Source of the DNA: Bradyrhizobium sp. CCGUVB1N3 | Lineage (GTDB): Bacteria > Pseudomonadota > Alphaproteobacteria > Rhizobiales > Xanthobacteraceae | Assembly: GCF_024199925.1 (NCBI RefSeq) | Contig: NZ_JANADR010000002.1 | Span: 62,001 to 126,000 of the forward strand | Reading direction: 5' to 3' | DNA: 64,000 nt | In this document: positions 30,375-39,510 of the stretch, in pieces | Position numbering within the stretch: the stretch's first letter is position 1 | Layout of the letters: every line of letters begins with the position of its first letter | The notes under the pieces: model-generated | Database searches by the model: none | What the model was told of the DNA's origin: nothing | Seen by the model: the letters and a program-made list of their open reading frames with translations, nothing else | Translations under genes and position numbers: made by a program

Positions 30375-32249
30375 TTAGCCGAGCCCTTGCAGCACCAGCC
30401 GGTTCAGCTTCGCGGCAAACGCCGCCGGGTCTTCCGGCAATTCGCCGTCCAGAATCTGCGCCTGTTCGAGCAGCAGCAGGCTGAGGTCGTCGACCGTTGT
30501 TGAGCCGGCCTGGGCCCTGGTGATCGCCGCCACCATCGGATGGCGCAGGTTAATCTCGAGGATCGGCTTGGTGCGCATGCCGCGGTTCTGCTGCGCCAGG
30601 ATGCGCTCGAGCTCGCGGCTCGGGCCCTCGGTGCTTGCGACGAGGCAGGACGCGGAGCTGGTGAGGCGGGTCGAGGCCTTGACGTCGCTGACGCGCTTGC
30701 CGAGCGAGACCTTGATCACGGCGATGGTCGAAGCCTCATCGGCGGCCGGCTCGTCCTTCTTCGCCTCGTCCTTCTCGTCGAGCCGCGGGATCAGGTCGAA
30801 ATTGAGATCGCCCTGGCCCAGCGACTTCAGCGGCTTGCCGTCGAACGACATCGGCATCGAGGTCCAGAAGGCATCGACGGGATCGGTGAGCAACAGCACC
30901 TCGATGCCGCGGGCAGCCGCCGCCTCCAGGCGCGGACTGGACTTCAGCCGCTCGATGCTGTCGCCGACGAGATAATAGATCTCGGTCTGATTCGGCTTGA
31001 AGTCGGCGACGACGTCCTTCAGCGAGCGCTTCTCGCCCGAGGTCGTCGTGAAGCACGACAGCGCCAAGAGCTTCTCGCGGCGCTCGAAGTCCTCGTAAAT
31101 GCCTTCCTTGAGGACGGCGCCGAAGGCCTCCCAGATCTTCGCAAAATTCTCCGCGTCCTTCTCGGCGAGGCTTTCGAGCTCCGAGACAACGCGGGTGGCG
31201 ACCGCTTTGCGGATCTGCGCAAGCTGCGGGTTGTTTTGCAGCATCTCGCGGGAAATGTTGAGCGGCAGGTCCTCGCTGTCGACGACGCCGCGGATGAAGC
31301 GCAGATTGCCCGGCAACAGATCGGCATCGTCGGTGATGAAGACGCGCCGGACATAAAGCTTGACCCGGCCCTTGCGCGACGGCTCGAACAGGTCGAACGG
31401 TTTCGTCGACGGCGCAAACAGGAGCACGGCGTAGGAATAGCGGCCTTCAGCGCGATAATGCAGCGTCATCGCGGGATCGTCGAAGGCGGTGGCGATCTGC
31501 TGATAGGCCTTCTTGTAGTCGTCAGCCGAGAGTTCCGATTTCGAGCGCTGCCACAGCGCGCTCGCCGAATTGATCTGGCGCGGCTCGCCTTCTGCCGGCA
31601 CGAGCTCGATGGGGAAGAGGATATTGTCGGAATAGGCGGAGACGATGCGCTGGATCTCGTAGTCTTCCAGATACTTCTTCGCATCCTCCTTCAGATGCAG
31701 CACGATCTCCGTGCCACGGCTCACGCGCGCGGCATCTTCGTCGCTCGCCCGCGCAATCTCGAAACCCGAGCCGCCCGACGAAGTCCAGGTCCAGACGTCG
31801 CTCTCGCCGGCCCTGCGGCTGATGACGAGGATCCTGTCGGCAACCATGAAGGCGGAATAGAAGCCGACACCGAACTGGCCGATCAGGCCGAGCCCGTCCT
31901 TGGCCTCCTTCAGCTTCGCCACGAAAGCCTTGGTGCCCGAGCGGGCAATGGTGCCGAGATGGTCGATCAGCTCCTGCCGCTCCATGCCGATGCCGTTGTC
32001 GGCGATCGTGAGCGTCTGGGCCGCCTTGTTCGGAATGATGCGGATCTTGAGCGCGTCGCCCTCACCCAGCAGCGCCGGATTGGCGATCGCCTCGTAGCGG
32101 AGCTTGTCGCAGGCGTCCGAGGCGTTGGAGACGAACTCGCGCAGGAAAATATCGGTTTCCGAATAGACCGAGTGCACCATCAGGTGCAGGAGCTCGGAAA
32201 CCTCGGCCTGGAAGGGCAGCGTGTGCACAGCCGTATCTGTGGTCGTCAT
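30375..32249 (-). CDS. htpG: chaperone protein HtpG (bacterial Hsp90)
   Basis: 624 residues from the ATG at 32249 ([20 protein letters not shown]). The open frame extends 35 codons upstream, but that part looks non-native. The GHKL ATPase domain shows [33 protein letters not shown] and [15 protein letters not shown]. The middle domain has the [13 protein letters not shown] block and [15 protein letters not shown]. The C-terminal dimerisation domain ends NRLVLQGLG. Length is typical of HtpG. It is a cytosolic ATP-dependent chaperone for client maturation under stress. It stands alone between mobile-element debris, and no heat-shock operator (CIRCE) or sigma-32 promoter was recognised upstream. 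It looks intact and probably functional. Confidence 0.95.
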   Translation of the reverse strand: MTTTDTAVHTLPFQAEVSELLHLMVHSVYSETDIFLREFVSNASDACDKLRYEAIANPALLGEGDALKIRIIPNKAAQTLTIADNGIGMERQELIDHLGTIARSGTKAFVAKLKEAKDGLGLIGQFGVGFYSAFMVADRILVISRRAGESDVWTWTSSGGSGFEIARASDEDAARVSRGTEIVLHLKEDAKKYLEDYEIQRIVSAYSDNILFPIELVPAEGEPRQINSASALWQRSKSELSADDYKKAYQQIATAFDDPAMTLHYRAEGRYSYAVLLFAPSTKPFDLFEPSRKGRVKLYVRRVFITDDADLLPGNLRFIRGVVDSEDLPLNISREMLQNNPQLAQIRKAVATRVVSELESLAEKDAENFAKIWEAFGAVLKEGIYEDFERREKLLALSCFTTTSGEKRSLKDVVADFKPNQTEIYYLVGDSIERLKSSPRLEAAAARGIEVLLLTDPVDAFWTSMPMSFDGKPLKSLGQGDLNFDLIPRLDEKDEAKKDEPAADEASTIAVIKVSLGKRVSDVKASTRLTSSASCLVASTEGPSRELERILAQQNRGMRTKPILEINLRHPMVAAITRAQAGSTTVDDLSLLLLEQAQILDGELPEDPAAFAAKLNRLVLQGLG

Positions 32250-32516
32250 GCGTTCACCCGGTTTATCGAAGAGGAAGAAACCCGGATATAGCGCGAGGAG
32301 CCAGAGGATCAAGGGGATGTGATGGGGCGGCCCCAATTTCGAGACGCCGCCCACCGCAACTTCCCCGTCTCCTAGGTGTTTTGGAGCACGCCCGAGCTCG
32401 GGATTCAGACGCGGTTGCGTTGCACGTGAAGTCGCGGCGCCGAACTTACCTATTCGCAGCCCAGGTCGGAGTTTATTAGCGTGTTCGGTCTGCAGAATCG
32501 CAGTACCCGTCCCTTG

Positions 32517-32858
32517 CTAATCGCGCTCTGAGCGCCCCAACGGGATTCCATCATTGACGTTGCCTGCGCTCACGAGGAAGAGGATGCTGTAGGTGAAGGC
32601 CAAATAGTCCAAGGCGCGGCCCCAGGTCGATATCTTGCCAGCGAATGGTTTCGTGCGATCGCCGAGCAAGAGACTGACCACAATGACATTCGGGCCGCCA
32701 TTCGCGCGCATCTGCATAACGGCCTCCACGATGACGTCGACCACGAGCCTGTCGTTGTCAAAGATTTCATCTCCCAACGTCGGCGCGTACATCACCGGCC
32801 GGAAGTAGACGCGTCGACTGATCGGACTCGGCGGATCGTTGAGGTCGCCGTGGAGCAC
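32517..32858 (-). pseudogene. subtilase (S8) fragment, defence-type
   Basis: The 113-residue frame includes YFRPVMYAPTLGDEIFDND, VIVVSLLLGDRTKPFAGK and ALDYLAFTYSILFLVSAGN. The VVSLLLGDRTxPF...LVSAGN block is the region around the oxyanion-hole Asn of S8 peptidases whose genes pair with AAA ATPases. The Asp, His and Ser catalytic segments are absent. It is not a piece of the ietS below, whose sequence here differs (IILSAGN), so it is the remnant of a second such protease. Confidence 0.55.
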
Positions 32859-33052
32859 GATCGACGGGCTACGGCCTAAGCGCCCTGGCTGTTCGGGAAA
32901 AGCGCTATATGTTCAGGTCGATCCCATCGCTGGAAAGTGGACGGCGCCAGCGTGCTCGATGAGTTCTATCGGCTCAACAAGGATGATCCGAACTACTCGT
33001 TAGTAAGCGCGAATTTCCCCGCACCTTTTGCTGTTGAGTACTCTGATGCATG

Positions 33053-33080
33053 AGGTGTCCACCAAAATAGGTGGACACCT
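33053..33080 (+). promoter_or_regulatory. hairpin in IS66 leader
   Basis: AGGTGTCCACC at 33053-33063 pairs with GGTGGACACCT at 33070-33080 around an AAAATA loop, five bases before the ATG of the first IS66 gene. It would bury the translation start region in a transcript reading in from outside, a plausible damping device. The role is inferred. Confidence 0.5.
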
Positions 33081-33084
33081 TGTG

Positions 33085-33558
33085 ATGTCAGACGATGATC
33101 AGAAACTGCGGGTAAGGCTTGTTGGTCGGAACGGTCGACGCCGTTACGACGCCGCATCGAAGGACCGCCTTGTCGCGGCCTGCCTTGCGCCTGGCGTGTC
33201 GGTATCGAGACTTGCGCTCGAACATGGGGTCAATGCGAACCTTCTTCGGAAATGGGTAAAGAAGCGCACGGAGACGCTGTCTGTCCGGCCGTCCTCACCA
33301 GCGGCGTTCATCCCGGTTCAGATTGAAGGGACTGCTGATCGGGCACTGTCGGGACAGAGCCGCATGGATGCGGTGGATTTGCCGGCGACTTGTGATGGGG
33401 TGCGTGGATCGGCACCGGAAAGGGCTGCGACGTTTTCCTCTCCAGCCAAGGTGAGCGCGTCACTGTCGAACGGCGTGAAGCTGACGCTGGAATGCGGTGA
33501 TGTGAATGTATTGACGGCGATCATCGGAGCACTGGGACATGTTCAGACTGGGCGCTGA
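33085..33558 (+). CDS. IS66 TnpA (helix-turn-helix)
   Basis: 157 residues from the ATG at 33085; upstream in-frame codons run through the leader hairpin. RRRYDAASKDRLVAACLA and the HTH LALEHGVNANLLRKWVKKR are standard for this family. The C-terminal LSNGVKLTLECGDVNVLTAI matches the family tail. It overlaps tnpB by 20 nt. Confidence 0.85.
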   Translation: MSDDDQKLRVRLVGRNGRRRYDAASKDRLVAACLAPGVSVSRLALEHGVNANLLRKWVKKRTETLSVRPSSPAAFIPVQIEGTADRALSGQSRMDAVDLPATCDGVRGSAPERAATFSSPAKVSASLSNGVKLTLECGDVNVLTAIIGALGHVQTGR

Positions 33559-33892
33559 CCTGAAAGTCTATCTGCACCGTGAGTCGATCGACTTCCGGGC
33601 CGGCATCAACAGCCTTGCGGTTCTGGTCCAGGAAACGATGGCGCTCGATCCGTTTGCTCCGGCGGTTTTTGCGTTCTGCAATCGCCGTCGCGACCGGATG
33701 AAGCTCCTGTTCTTCGATCGGTCCGGCTTTGTGCTGATCCTGAAACGGCTGACCGAGGACAAGTTCCGGTGGCCGGGCCGCGAGGCAGCGGTGATCACGC
33801 TTACGACCGAGCAATTGCACTGGATCCTCGACGGGATCGATATCGATGCGATGGTCCGCCATCCGGTGCGGCAATATCAGGTTGCTGGTTGA
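33539..33892 (+). CDS. IS66 TnpB
   Basis: 117 residues: VYLHRESIDFRAGINSLAVL, FAFCNRRRDRMKLLFFDRSG and LTEDKFRWPGRE. Typical length and content of IS66 Orf2. It is coupled by overlap to the preceding gene. Confidence 0.88.
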   Translation: MFRLGADLKVYLHRESIDFRAGINSLAVLVQETMALDPFAPAVFAFCNRRRDRMKLLFFDRSGFVLILKRLTEDKFRWPGREAAVITLTTEQLHWILDGIDIDAMVRHPVRQYQVAG

Positions 33893-33945
33893 GGGCCTCG
33901 AATTGAGCGGTTGACGCGGCGGCATGCTTTCGATTCAAGAATCTG

Positions 33946-35514
33946 ATGAATCGACCCGGCGAACCGGCTGTTGAAGAGTTGATGGCGCGCATTGCTGCGC
34001 TGCAGGCAGAGAACCGTCAACTCACCGAACGCGTCGTCAGACTCGAGGAAGAGCTGGCGCTTGCACGACTGCATCGTTTTGCGCCGCGCAGTGAAAAGCA
34101 CATTGACCGCCTCTTCAATGAAGCCGAACAGGCTGCGGATGAGGACCCCGCCGACAACGAAGATGACGATGTCGTTGCTCTGCCGGACACGGGCTTGCCG
34201 GCGACCGAGGGGGCGACGGGAAGGAAGCGCGGCCGCAAGGCCTTGCCAGAGAACCTGCCGCGCGAACGCGTCGAGTATGACCTTCCCGACGACCAGAAGG
34301 CTTGTCCTTGCTGCCGTCACCAGATGCATCGCATGGGCGAGACCGTTAGCGAGCAACTTCATATCGAGGTGAAGGCGAAGGTTTTGCAGAATGTGCGGTT
34401 CAAATATGCTTGCCGCCATTGTGACCGTACCGACATCAACACGCCGGTCGTGACCGCGCCGATGCCTGCACAACCCTTGCCGGGCAGCATTGCTACGGCC
34501 TCGACGCTGGCCTTCGCACTCGTCCATAAATATGTCGATGGCACGCCGCTCTATCGTCTGGCGAAGGCCTTCGAGCGCGCTGGTGTTCCCGTCAGCCGCG
34601 GCGCTCTGGGCCACTGGGTGATCGGTTCGAGCGAGAAGCACCTCGTTCGTATCTACGACGCGCTAAAGCTACGGTTGCGGTCGCAGACCGTCATCCATGG
34701 CGACGAGACCACCGTTCAGGTGCTGAAAGAAGCGGGCAAGGACCCCACCAGCACCTCGTATATGTGGGCTTATCGCAGCGGCGAGGATAGCGAGCAGCCG
34801 ATCGTGCTGTTCGATTATCAGCCTGGTCGCGGACAGGAACACCCGCAGGCCTTCCTTGGCGACTATCGTGGCATCCTGATGAGCGATGGCTACGCGGCCT
34901 GGCGCACATTGAAAGGCGCCACGCACGTCGGATGCATGGCCCACGCCAGACGGAAGTTTGTCGACGCCCTCAAGGCCAGGAAGAAACCGGGTGGGCCACC
35001 GGCCCAAGCCCTCAAGTTCTTCGACCAGCTCTACCGGATTGAAAGACAGGTGCGGGACGAAAAGCCCGGCGACGGCGAAACGCAGGTCGATTACATACGC
35101 CGCTTGCGCCAGAAACACAGCCTCCCGGTCCTGGACGCCCTCAAGGCGTGGCTCGATGCAATCGCTCCCAAGGTTGTGCCCGACACCAAGCTTGAGGATG
35201 CGGTCTCCTATACGCTCAACCAATGGGAATATCTGACGCGCTACGCCAAGGACGGCAGCATGCCGATCGACAACAACCTTCTGGAACGCGATATCAGGAT
35301 TTTTGCCTGCGGCAGGAAAAACTGGCTCTTCAGCGCTACCGTGGAGGGAGCCAGGGCCAGTGCCGTCATCTATAGTCTGATGCTGACCTGTCGGGCCTGT
35401 CGCATCGAGCCCTTCGCATGGCTGAAGCACGTCCTCGCCCAGTTGCCGACACGCCCCGATGAAGCCGATGTCCAGGATCTTCTGCCCTTCAACTTCAAAA
35501 AGTTGCCAGCCTGA
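33946..35514 (+). CDS. IS66 transposase TnpC
   Basis: 522 residues, uninterrupted. The N-terminal leucine-zipper-like coil (LMARIAALQAENRQL...RLEEEL) is followed by a zinc-binding CPCCRHQM...CRHCDR. The DDE domain includes IHGDETTVQVLKEAG (Asp), GCMAHARRKFVDALK, and DNNLLERDIRIFACGRKNW (Glu). The C-terminal SLMLTCRACRIEPFAWLKHV and LLPFNFKK complete the family. It looks active. It differs from the IS66 at 7.4 kb, so two distinct IS66 types are present. Confidence 0.93.
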   Translation: MNRPGEPAVEELMARIAALQAENRQLTERVVRLEEELALARLHRFAPRSEKHIDRLFNEAEQAADEDPADNEDDDVVALPDTGLPATEGATGRKRGRKALPENLPRERVEYDLPDDQKACPCCRHQMHRMGETVSEQLHIEVKAKVLQNVRFKYACRHCDRTDINTPVVTAPMPAQPLPGSIATASTLAFALVHKYVDGTPLYRLAKAFERAGVPVSRGALGHWVIGSSEKHLVRIYDALKLRLRSQTVIHGDETTVQVLKEAGKDPTSTSYMWAYRSGEDSEQPIVLFDYQPGRGQEHPQAFLGDYRGILMSDGYAAWRTLKGATHVGCMAHARRKFVDALKARKKPGGPPAQALKFFDQLYRIERQVRDEKPGDGETQVDYIRRLRQKHSLPVLDALKAWLDAIAPKVVPDTKLEDAVSYTLNQWEYLTRYAKDGSMPIDNNLLERDIRIFACGRKNWLFSATVEGARASAVIYSLMLTCRACRIEPFAWLKHVLAQLPTRPDEADVQDLLPFNFKKLPA

Positions 35515-35580
35515 GCCGCCACCACCACTGCCGCCGCCGCATTACGCCGCTCTACGACGTGCATCGAAATCCGCGCTTAC

Positions 35581-35683
35581 GCACGACCCGCGTCGGATCG
35601 CGCCGATCCGGGAACACCCGGGCCAAATTGTCGGCCAAACCGAGACGCCGCTCGGCCATCGCCAGAAGCATCACGCCCCCATT
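35581..35683 (-). pseudogene. IS1380-like transposase fragment
   Basis: The minus strand reads GGVMLLAMAERLGLADNLA and then RVFPDRRDPTRVV, matching the N-terminal region of IS1380-type transposases. It is wedged between the IS66 right end and the dispersed repeat copy a. Confidence 0.45.
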
Positions 35684-35809
35684 TGTGTTTCGGCGTGAGG
35701 TCTCGACCATGATCGGCGTAGGGGTCCCGTCATCTCAAATCAATGAAATCAACGGCCTGAAAGGGTCTCGACGACCCCGATGGGGGGCAATGTTCGATCA
35801 GCATTCACA
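35684..35809 (-). repeat. dispersed 126-bp repeat, copy a
   Basis: Read on the minus strand it begins TGTGAATGCTGATCGAACAT and ends CGAAACACA. It belongs to the more diverged subgroup with copy e. Ends are TGTG and CACA. It joins an IS1380 fragment to an IS256-like fragment. Confidence 0.85.
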
Positions 35810-36003
35810 GATGTCGCGCGCCTTGTGGGGCTGGCAGCGCTGGATCGCGGCGGCCGGACCGAAGGTGCGGCGGCCATCATCGTGCCGAGCGCCTCGATCC
35901 CCGCCGCAAGGCAGAACCGATCGAAGCTCGCCCGCACTTCTGCAAACGCTTCGTCCACAGCCTCGGTCGCCGGCCAACCGGCCGGTGTGATATCTCTCGT
36001 CAT
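35810..36003 (-). pseudogene. different IS256-type transposase, internal deletion
   Basis: The N-terminus MTRDITPAGWPATEAVDEAF and SFDRFCLAAGIEALGTMM matches another rhizobial IS256-like family. It is fused directly, one frame over, to IQRCQPHKARDI, which normally lies hundreds of residues later. So the catalytic core was deleted; the repeat then cuts off the rest. Confidence 0.5.
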
Positions 36004-36131
36004 GGCGTTGCTCTCCTTTGTGGAATCAGCACCGCGAGCCTACCGGCTCAAGGTGGGCAACGCCGACCTCTTCAGAAATTCAACAGAACCCGGGACATCC
36101 CCGTACGAAGCTACGCTTCGCCGGATACCAC

Positions 36132-36719
36132 TCAATGGGCTGTCCGCAACATTGGCGTTAGCGTGGGCGAATCACCATGCTGTATCTCACCAATGACCTT
36201 GAAGCCGTGGCGCTGGTAAAAGGGAATGTTTTCCGGATTTGAGCTTTCGAGATATGCGGCGGCACCCTCCGAATCACATCGTTTAAGAGCGTATTCCATT
36301 AGCAACGTGCCAAGCCCGTGTCCGACCCAGTTCGGATCGGCGGCAATGAGAGGCAGATACCAATGTGGCTCAGGTGGATGATGTTCGACCATTCCCAGCC
36401 GTAGCTGTGCCATAGCTTCGGTGATCTCCGGACGTAGGGATTGAGTCATAATTGCGTCGAGAGCATCCTCATCTTGCTCCACGCCGGGTGGCAGCCAGAG
36501 CGCCGCGGCTCGAATCCCTCCCGTCACGTATGCTGTGCCATGCTCGAATGCTCGTCCACCACAGGCCTTAACGAACTGAGGCATGATCGTAAGATATTGG
36601 TCTGGGTCAGGCCAGCTCCATCGAGCCAATGGGTCCGCGGCAAAGCCGAGCACAAGGGTCCAGACGGCGGTCGCCTGCATTTTTGAGGGCGCAGATTTTA
36701 TGTCCGTCTCCGCTGTCAT
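36132..36719 (-). CDS. GNAT-family N-acetyltransferase
   Basis: 195 residues. The acetyl-CoA binding region reads HWYLPLIAADPNWVGHGLGT then LLMEYALKRCD (the pattern VxPxxxGxGxGxxL), followed by AYLESSNPENIPFYQRHGF KVIGEI, the classic GNAT C-terminus. The N-terminal half (LVLGFAADPLARWSWPDPDQ Y..., AALWLPPGVEQDEDAL) resembles puromycin-acetyltransferase-like members. Likely a cytosolic acetyltransferase for a small amine or xenobiotic; the substrate is unknown. It is a single gene with no operon partners and an intact frame. Confidence 0.85.
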   Translation of the reverse strand: MTAETDIKSAPSKMQATAVWTLVLGFAADPLARWSWPDPDQYLTIMPQFVKACGGRAFEHGTAYVTGGIRAAALWLPPGVEQDEDALDAIMTQSLRPEITEAMAQLRLGMVEHHPPEPHWYLPLIAADPNWVGHGLGTLLMEYALKRCDSEGAAAYLESSNPENIPFYQRHGFKVIGEIQHGDSPTLTPMLRTAH

Positions 36720-37326
36720 GATGTCTGTTCCAGGTCTCTATTTGGGCGCCAGAGTTGCAAAGCTAGAACGCACGACAGGTGCTTCTGAACATGCGCAGAA
36801 GAGGGCACCAATGGAGGTTTCGTCGGCTGCATCTCGTTTTCGCGTTTCGAGCTCTTCTCTTTCCTCAGACGGTCGCACTAGCGACCCTGCGGGACCGAAG
36901 CTCGTCAGCGGGTCATCCTTGAACTGAAATGTTTCTTGGCGGGCACAGGTGCTTCCTGGGTCTAGGAAGGTCATCACACTCCTTCCCAAAGCAGGCTGGC
37001 GTTTGTCCACCCCGATAGAGCGCCGGCAGCATGCCCCCCTCGTAGCGAGCCGCACAGGAGCTTTTAGAGTTTGCGATGAGAGGAAATCGCGAGCCCGCTC
37101 TCGGTAGGAGCAGCTGCACCTGAATCGTGTTCCCGATGTTGCCGGGCAGTTAGCAAACTCGCACGTCGAGGTCGCAGATGCGCAATGACCTTATGTGATA
37201 ACACTTGGACTCCGGTAGCTGTTCTGGATGAGGCCGCTCGTTCAAAACGCGTGCCAACTGCGGGCGTCGGTGAGGCTATCCTTTGAATGTTCAAGTCCGG
37301 ACGTTTTCGGCATGAGTGGAGCTTGA
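36720..37326. other. region without a supportable gene
   Basis: Overlapping short frames exist on both strands, but none has recognisable motifs or a good ribosome binding site. I see nothing I can name. Confidence 0.3.
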
Positions 37327-37626
37327 TCAGGAATCAGCTATCCTGCCCTTTATCGACGTCGTGCTGCTGATGGCGGAGCCTCGAGGGGCGGCACAATTTG
37401 AGAAACGCCTAGCGGCGAAGAAATAGCCGGAGTTCAAACTGGTGAAAGGCGAGAGACTTGCTTTCGACAAAAGCTGATTGGTGATCGCGAGCATAGAGAC
37501 AAGATTGTCGCATTCCATCCAATCAGAGCTTTCTCTTTGCGCAAAAAACGTCGCGTCTGATGAAGAATTACAAAGTTGGATTATCTCAACGGCCCGCTGC
37601 ATTCCAGACGCGTGGGCGGCCATCAA
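37327..37626 (-). CDS. hypothetical ORF, 99 aa, doubtful
   Basis: The frame starts MMAAHASGMQRAVEIIQL and ends SSTTSIKGRIADS. I recognise no family and no convincing ribosome binding site. Base composition here is lower in GC than around it. It may be non-coding. Confidence 0.25.
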   Translation of the reverse strand: MMAAHASGMQRAVEIIQLCNSSSDATFFAQRESSDWMECDNLVSMLAITNQLLSKASLSPFTSLNSGYFFAARRFSNCAAPRGSAISSTTSIKGRIADS

Positions 37627-37689
37627 TTCCGTGCAGCGCGAAGACTATGTCGGTCGCCCGGATGGCGCGGGCGGTCTGACTTCACCGAC

Positions 37690-37895
37690 GCGCAACGCTA
37701 CATGTCGTCGGCGATGCCAAAACCGACCGTGTGCTGAAGATGATGGCCGAACTTGCGCCCGTCGCGACCTGGCGCGAAAAGCGCGTTCGCATCGAACATG
37801 GCGACGTCATCGGCCCCGACGCGTTCGAGAAGGTGGCGCAATTGGGCTTGGTCGTGATCCAGAATCCGATTCACCTTGCGCTTCCGCTGACCGGG
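37690..37895 (+). pseudogene. amidohydrolase (YtcJ-like) fragment
   Basis: The plus strand reads VVGDAKTDRVLKMMAELAPV and then RVRIEHGDVIGPDAFEKV and LVVIQNPIHLALPL. RIEHGD...QNPxH is the metal-binding motif region of exoenzyme-regulatory-type amidohydrolases. Sequence identity ends at about 37895, where AT-rich DNA leading to the integrase starts, so this is probably an island boundary. Confidence 0.6.
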
Positions 37896-38028
37896 GGACA
37901 AAAAAATTTTTCTTTGTCAGACCAAGACGCAAAATTCTTCATTGAAATCAAATAGATTGACGAAAATAGAGATTTGAACTACCCTTCCACAAGGCTTACA
38001 CATTTACACAAAAAGGGATGATTTCCCG

Positions 38029-39118
38029 ATGGAGACGGCAACTCAAGAACAGCAACCACCGGCGAAGGACGGCACGATTGAGCGCTACGAACTGATGGGC
38101 GGCAAGTGCTACATCTACAAGCGCAGCAACGACAGCAAGCACTGGCAGGTTGCCGCTTATGTCTCCGGTAGAAATCACAGAGCAAGCACCAAGCTCGAAG
38201 GATTCTCCGCTGCAAAGCAATTTGCCGAGGAGTGGTATCTTGAATTGCGCGGCAAGCACATTCGCGGCGAACTGGGCAAGCTGGTCCCCGTCAACGCCGA
38301 AAAGACTTTCAAGGACGCCGCAGAACAATTCCTCCGCGAATTTCCGGTTCTCACCGAAGGACAACGCAGCCCTATCTACACCGCAGGCCACCAGAGGCGC
38401 CTGCGTAACTACCTCGTCCCCTTTTTTCGGGGACAAACCGCTCTCGCAGGTCACATCTGGCGCGATTGCGGAATACCGCATCGACCGCATCGAGAAATCG
38501 AAAGAAAAACGCGGCAAGCCGCCTGCCCGCGGCACCGTTCACCAAGAGATGGTCGCGCTGCGCCAGACCTTGAAAACTGCCATGCGGCACGGCTGGCTGG
38601 CCAGCCTGCCCGACATGTCACAGCCCTATCGCAGCAACGGCAAGATTTCCCATCGCGCCTGGTTCTCACCGACTGAATACAAACAGCTTTACCTCGCCGC
38701 CGCGAAGCGAGCCGATGACCCCAAGAAAGAACGCTATCGCTATCACGGCCAGGAACTTTATGACTTCATCATCTTCATGGCCAACACGGGCCTGCGACCT
38801 GATGAGGCCAAGCGGCTTGAATACCGCGACGTGACCGTGGTCAAGGATCGCGAAACCGACGAGCGCATTCTTGAAATCGAAGTGCGCGGCAAGCGTGGTG
38901 TCGGCTACTGCAAGAGCATGCCCAGCGCAGTCATGCCCTTCTTCAGGTTGCGAAAGCGCAACAAGGCCCAGCCGACCGACCGCATCTTTCCTAACGACCA
39001 GCATGTGCTGTTCAACAACATCCTTGAGGAGGAAAATCTCAAGTTCGACCGCGAGGGACAGCGCCGCACCGCTTACACCTTGGCGACCAGGCCGACACGG
39101 GTTATGAAGACCCTGGCA
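38029..39118 (+). pseudogene. int: tyrosine recombinase (phage-type integrase), frameshifted and 3'-truncated
   Basis: The ATG at 38029 opens a frame through LRNYLVPFF. One extra T in the run at about 38423-38428 shifts the frame, after which GDKPLSQVTSGAIAEYRIDR and FIIFMANTGLRPDEAKRLEY (first catalytic Arg) continue to about 39085. The coding sequence stops being integrase-like after REGQRRTAYTL, just before the expected His-x-x-Arg box and catalytic Tyr. The tRNA-Leu begins at 39120. The orientation is toward the tRNA. The enzyme cannot be active but marks an integrated element whose attachment site was probably this tRNA. Confidence 0.85.
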
Positions 39119-39119
39119 T

Positions 39120-39415
39120 GCGGGCGTGGCGAAATTGGTAGACGCAACGGACTTAAGCCAAAACTTGAGTGCTCACGGGGAAACCCGCGATGCAGAACTG
39201 CTCAAATTCGGGGAAGCCTTTGCTGGTAATCCCGAGCCAAGCCCCTAAATCCTGGGGAAGGTGTAGAGACTAGACGGGCAGCACCTAAAGCGACGACGCC
39301 AAGGTGAAGGGATAGTCCAGACCACAAACGCCAGGTTGGCGGCGACGAAAGTCGTAGTTGGTACGAAAACCCGTTGGGCATTGCCCGTGCCGGTTCGAGT
39401 CCGGCCGTCCGCACC
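39120..39415 (+). tRNA. tRNA-Leu(UAA), interrupted by a group I intron
   Basis: The acceptor stem GCGGGCG (39120-39126) pairs with CGTCCGC (39406-39412), discriminator A, then genome-encoded CC but G instead of the final A. The D-arm TGGCGAAATTGGTAGACGC is standard. The 5' exon ends ACGGACTT and the 3' exon resumes AAAACCCGT, giving anticodon TAA split between T34 and A35. A long variable arm (GGGC ATT GCCC) and the T-arm GCCGGTTCGAGTCCGGC confirm the Leu type. One weak point is an A31-C39 mismatch in the anticodon stem. Exons are 39120-39154 and 39366-39415, 85 nt together. Confidence 0.88.
39155..39365 (+). ncRNA. group I self-splicing intron in tRNA-Leu anticodon
   Basis: 211 nt, no ORF. 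The conserved core elements occur in order: P (AAATTCGGGGAAGCC), Q (AATCCCGAGCCAAGCC), R (GGAAGGTGTAGAGACTAGAC) and S (AAGGGATAGTCC). The last intron base is G. These nearly match the cyanobacterial and plastid tRNA-Leu(UAA) group I introns (subgroup IC3), and the insertion position after U34 is the same. Removing it restores a normal anticodon loop. Self-splicing is expected but not demonstrated. Confidence 0.88.
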
Positions 39416-39510
39416 GTCTATCAACGACAAATATACCCTCTCTGCCACTTTTAATTGCCAGAATCTGAAAGCTACGCTTAGACTCGTCAGTGACCAACAA
39501 AGTACGCCCC

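Larger units (their letters stand above)
33003..35580 (+). mobile_element. complete IS66-family element (2578 bp)
   Basis: The left end GTAAGCGCGAATTTC (33003) and the right end, complemented, GTAAGCGCGGATTTC (35580) are matching IS66 termini. The three standard genes are intact. No 8-bp target duplication is visible (ACTCGTTA left, GCACGACC right), so one flank has been rearranged. A short plus-strand frame ending LDEFYRLNKDDPNYSL is cut at the left end. Confidence 0.92.

Noticed and set aside
30540..32291. 583-codon plus-strand frame opposite htpG
   Set aside because: Mirror frame of the highly conserved htpG; no motif of its own.
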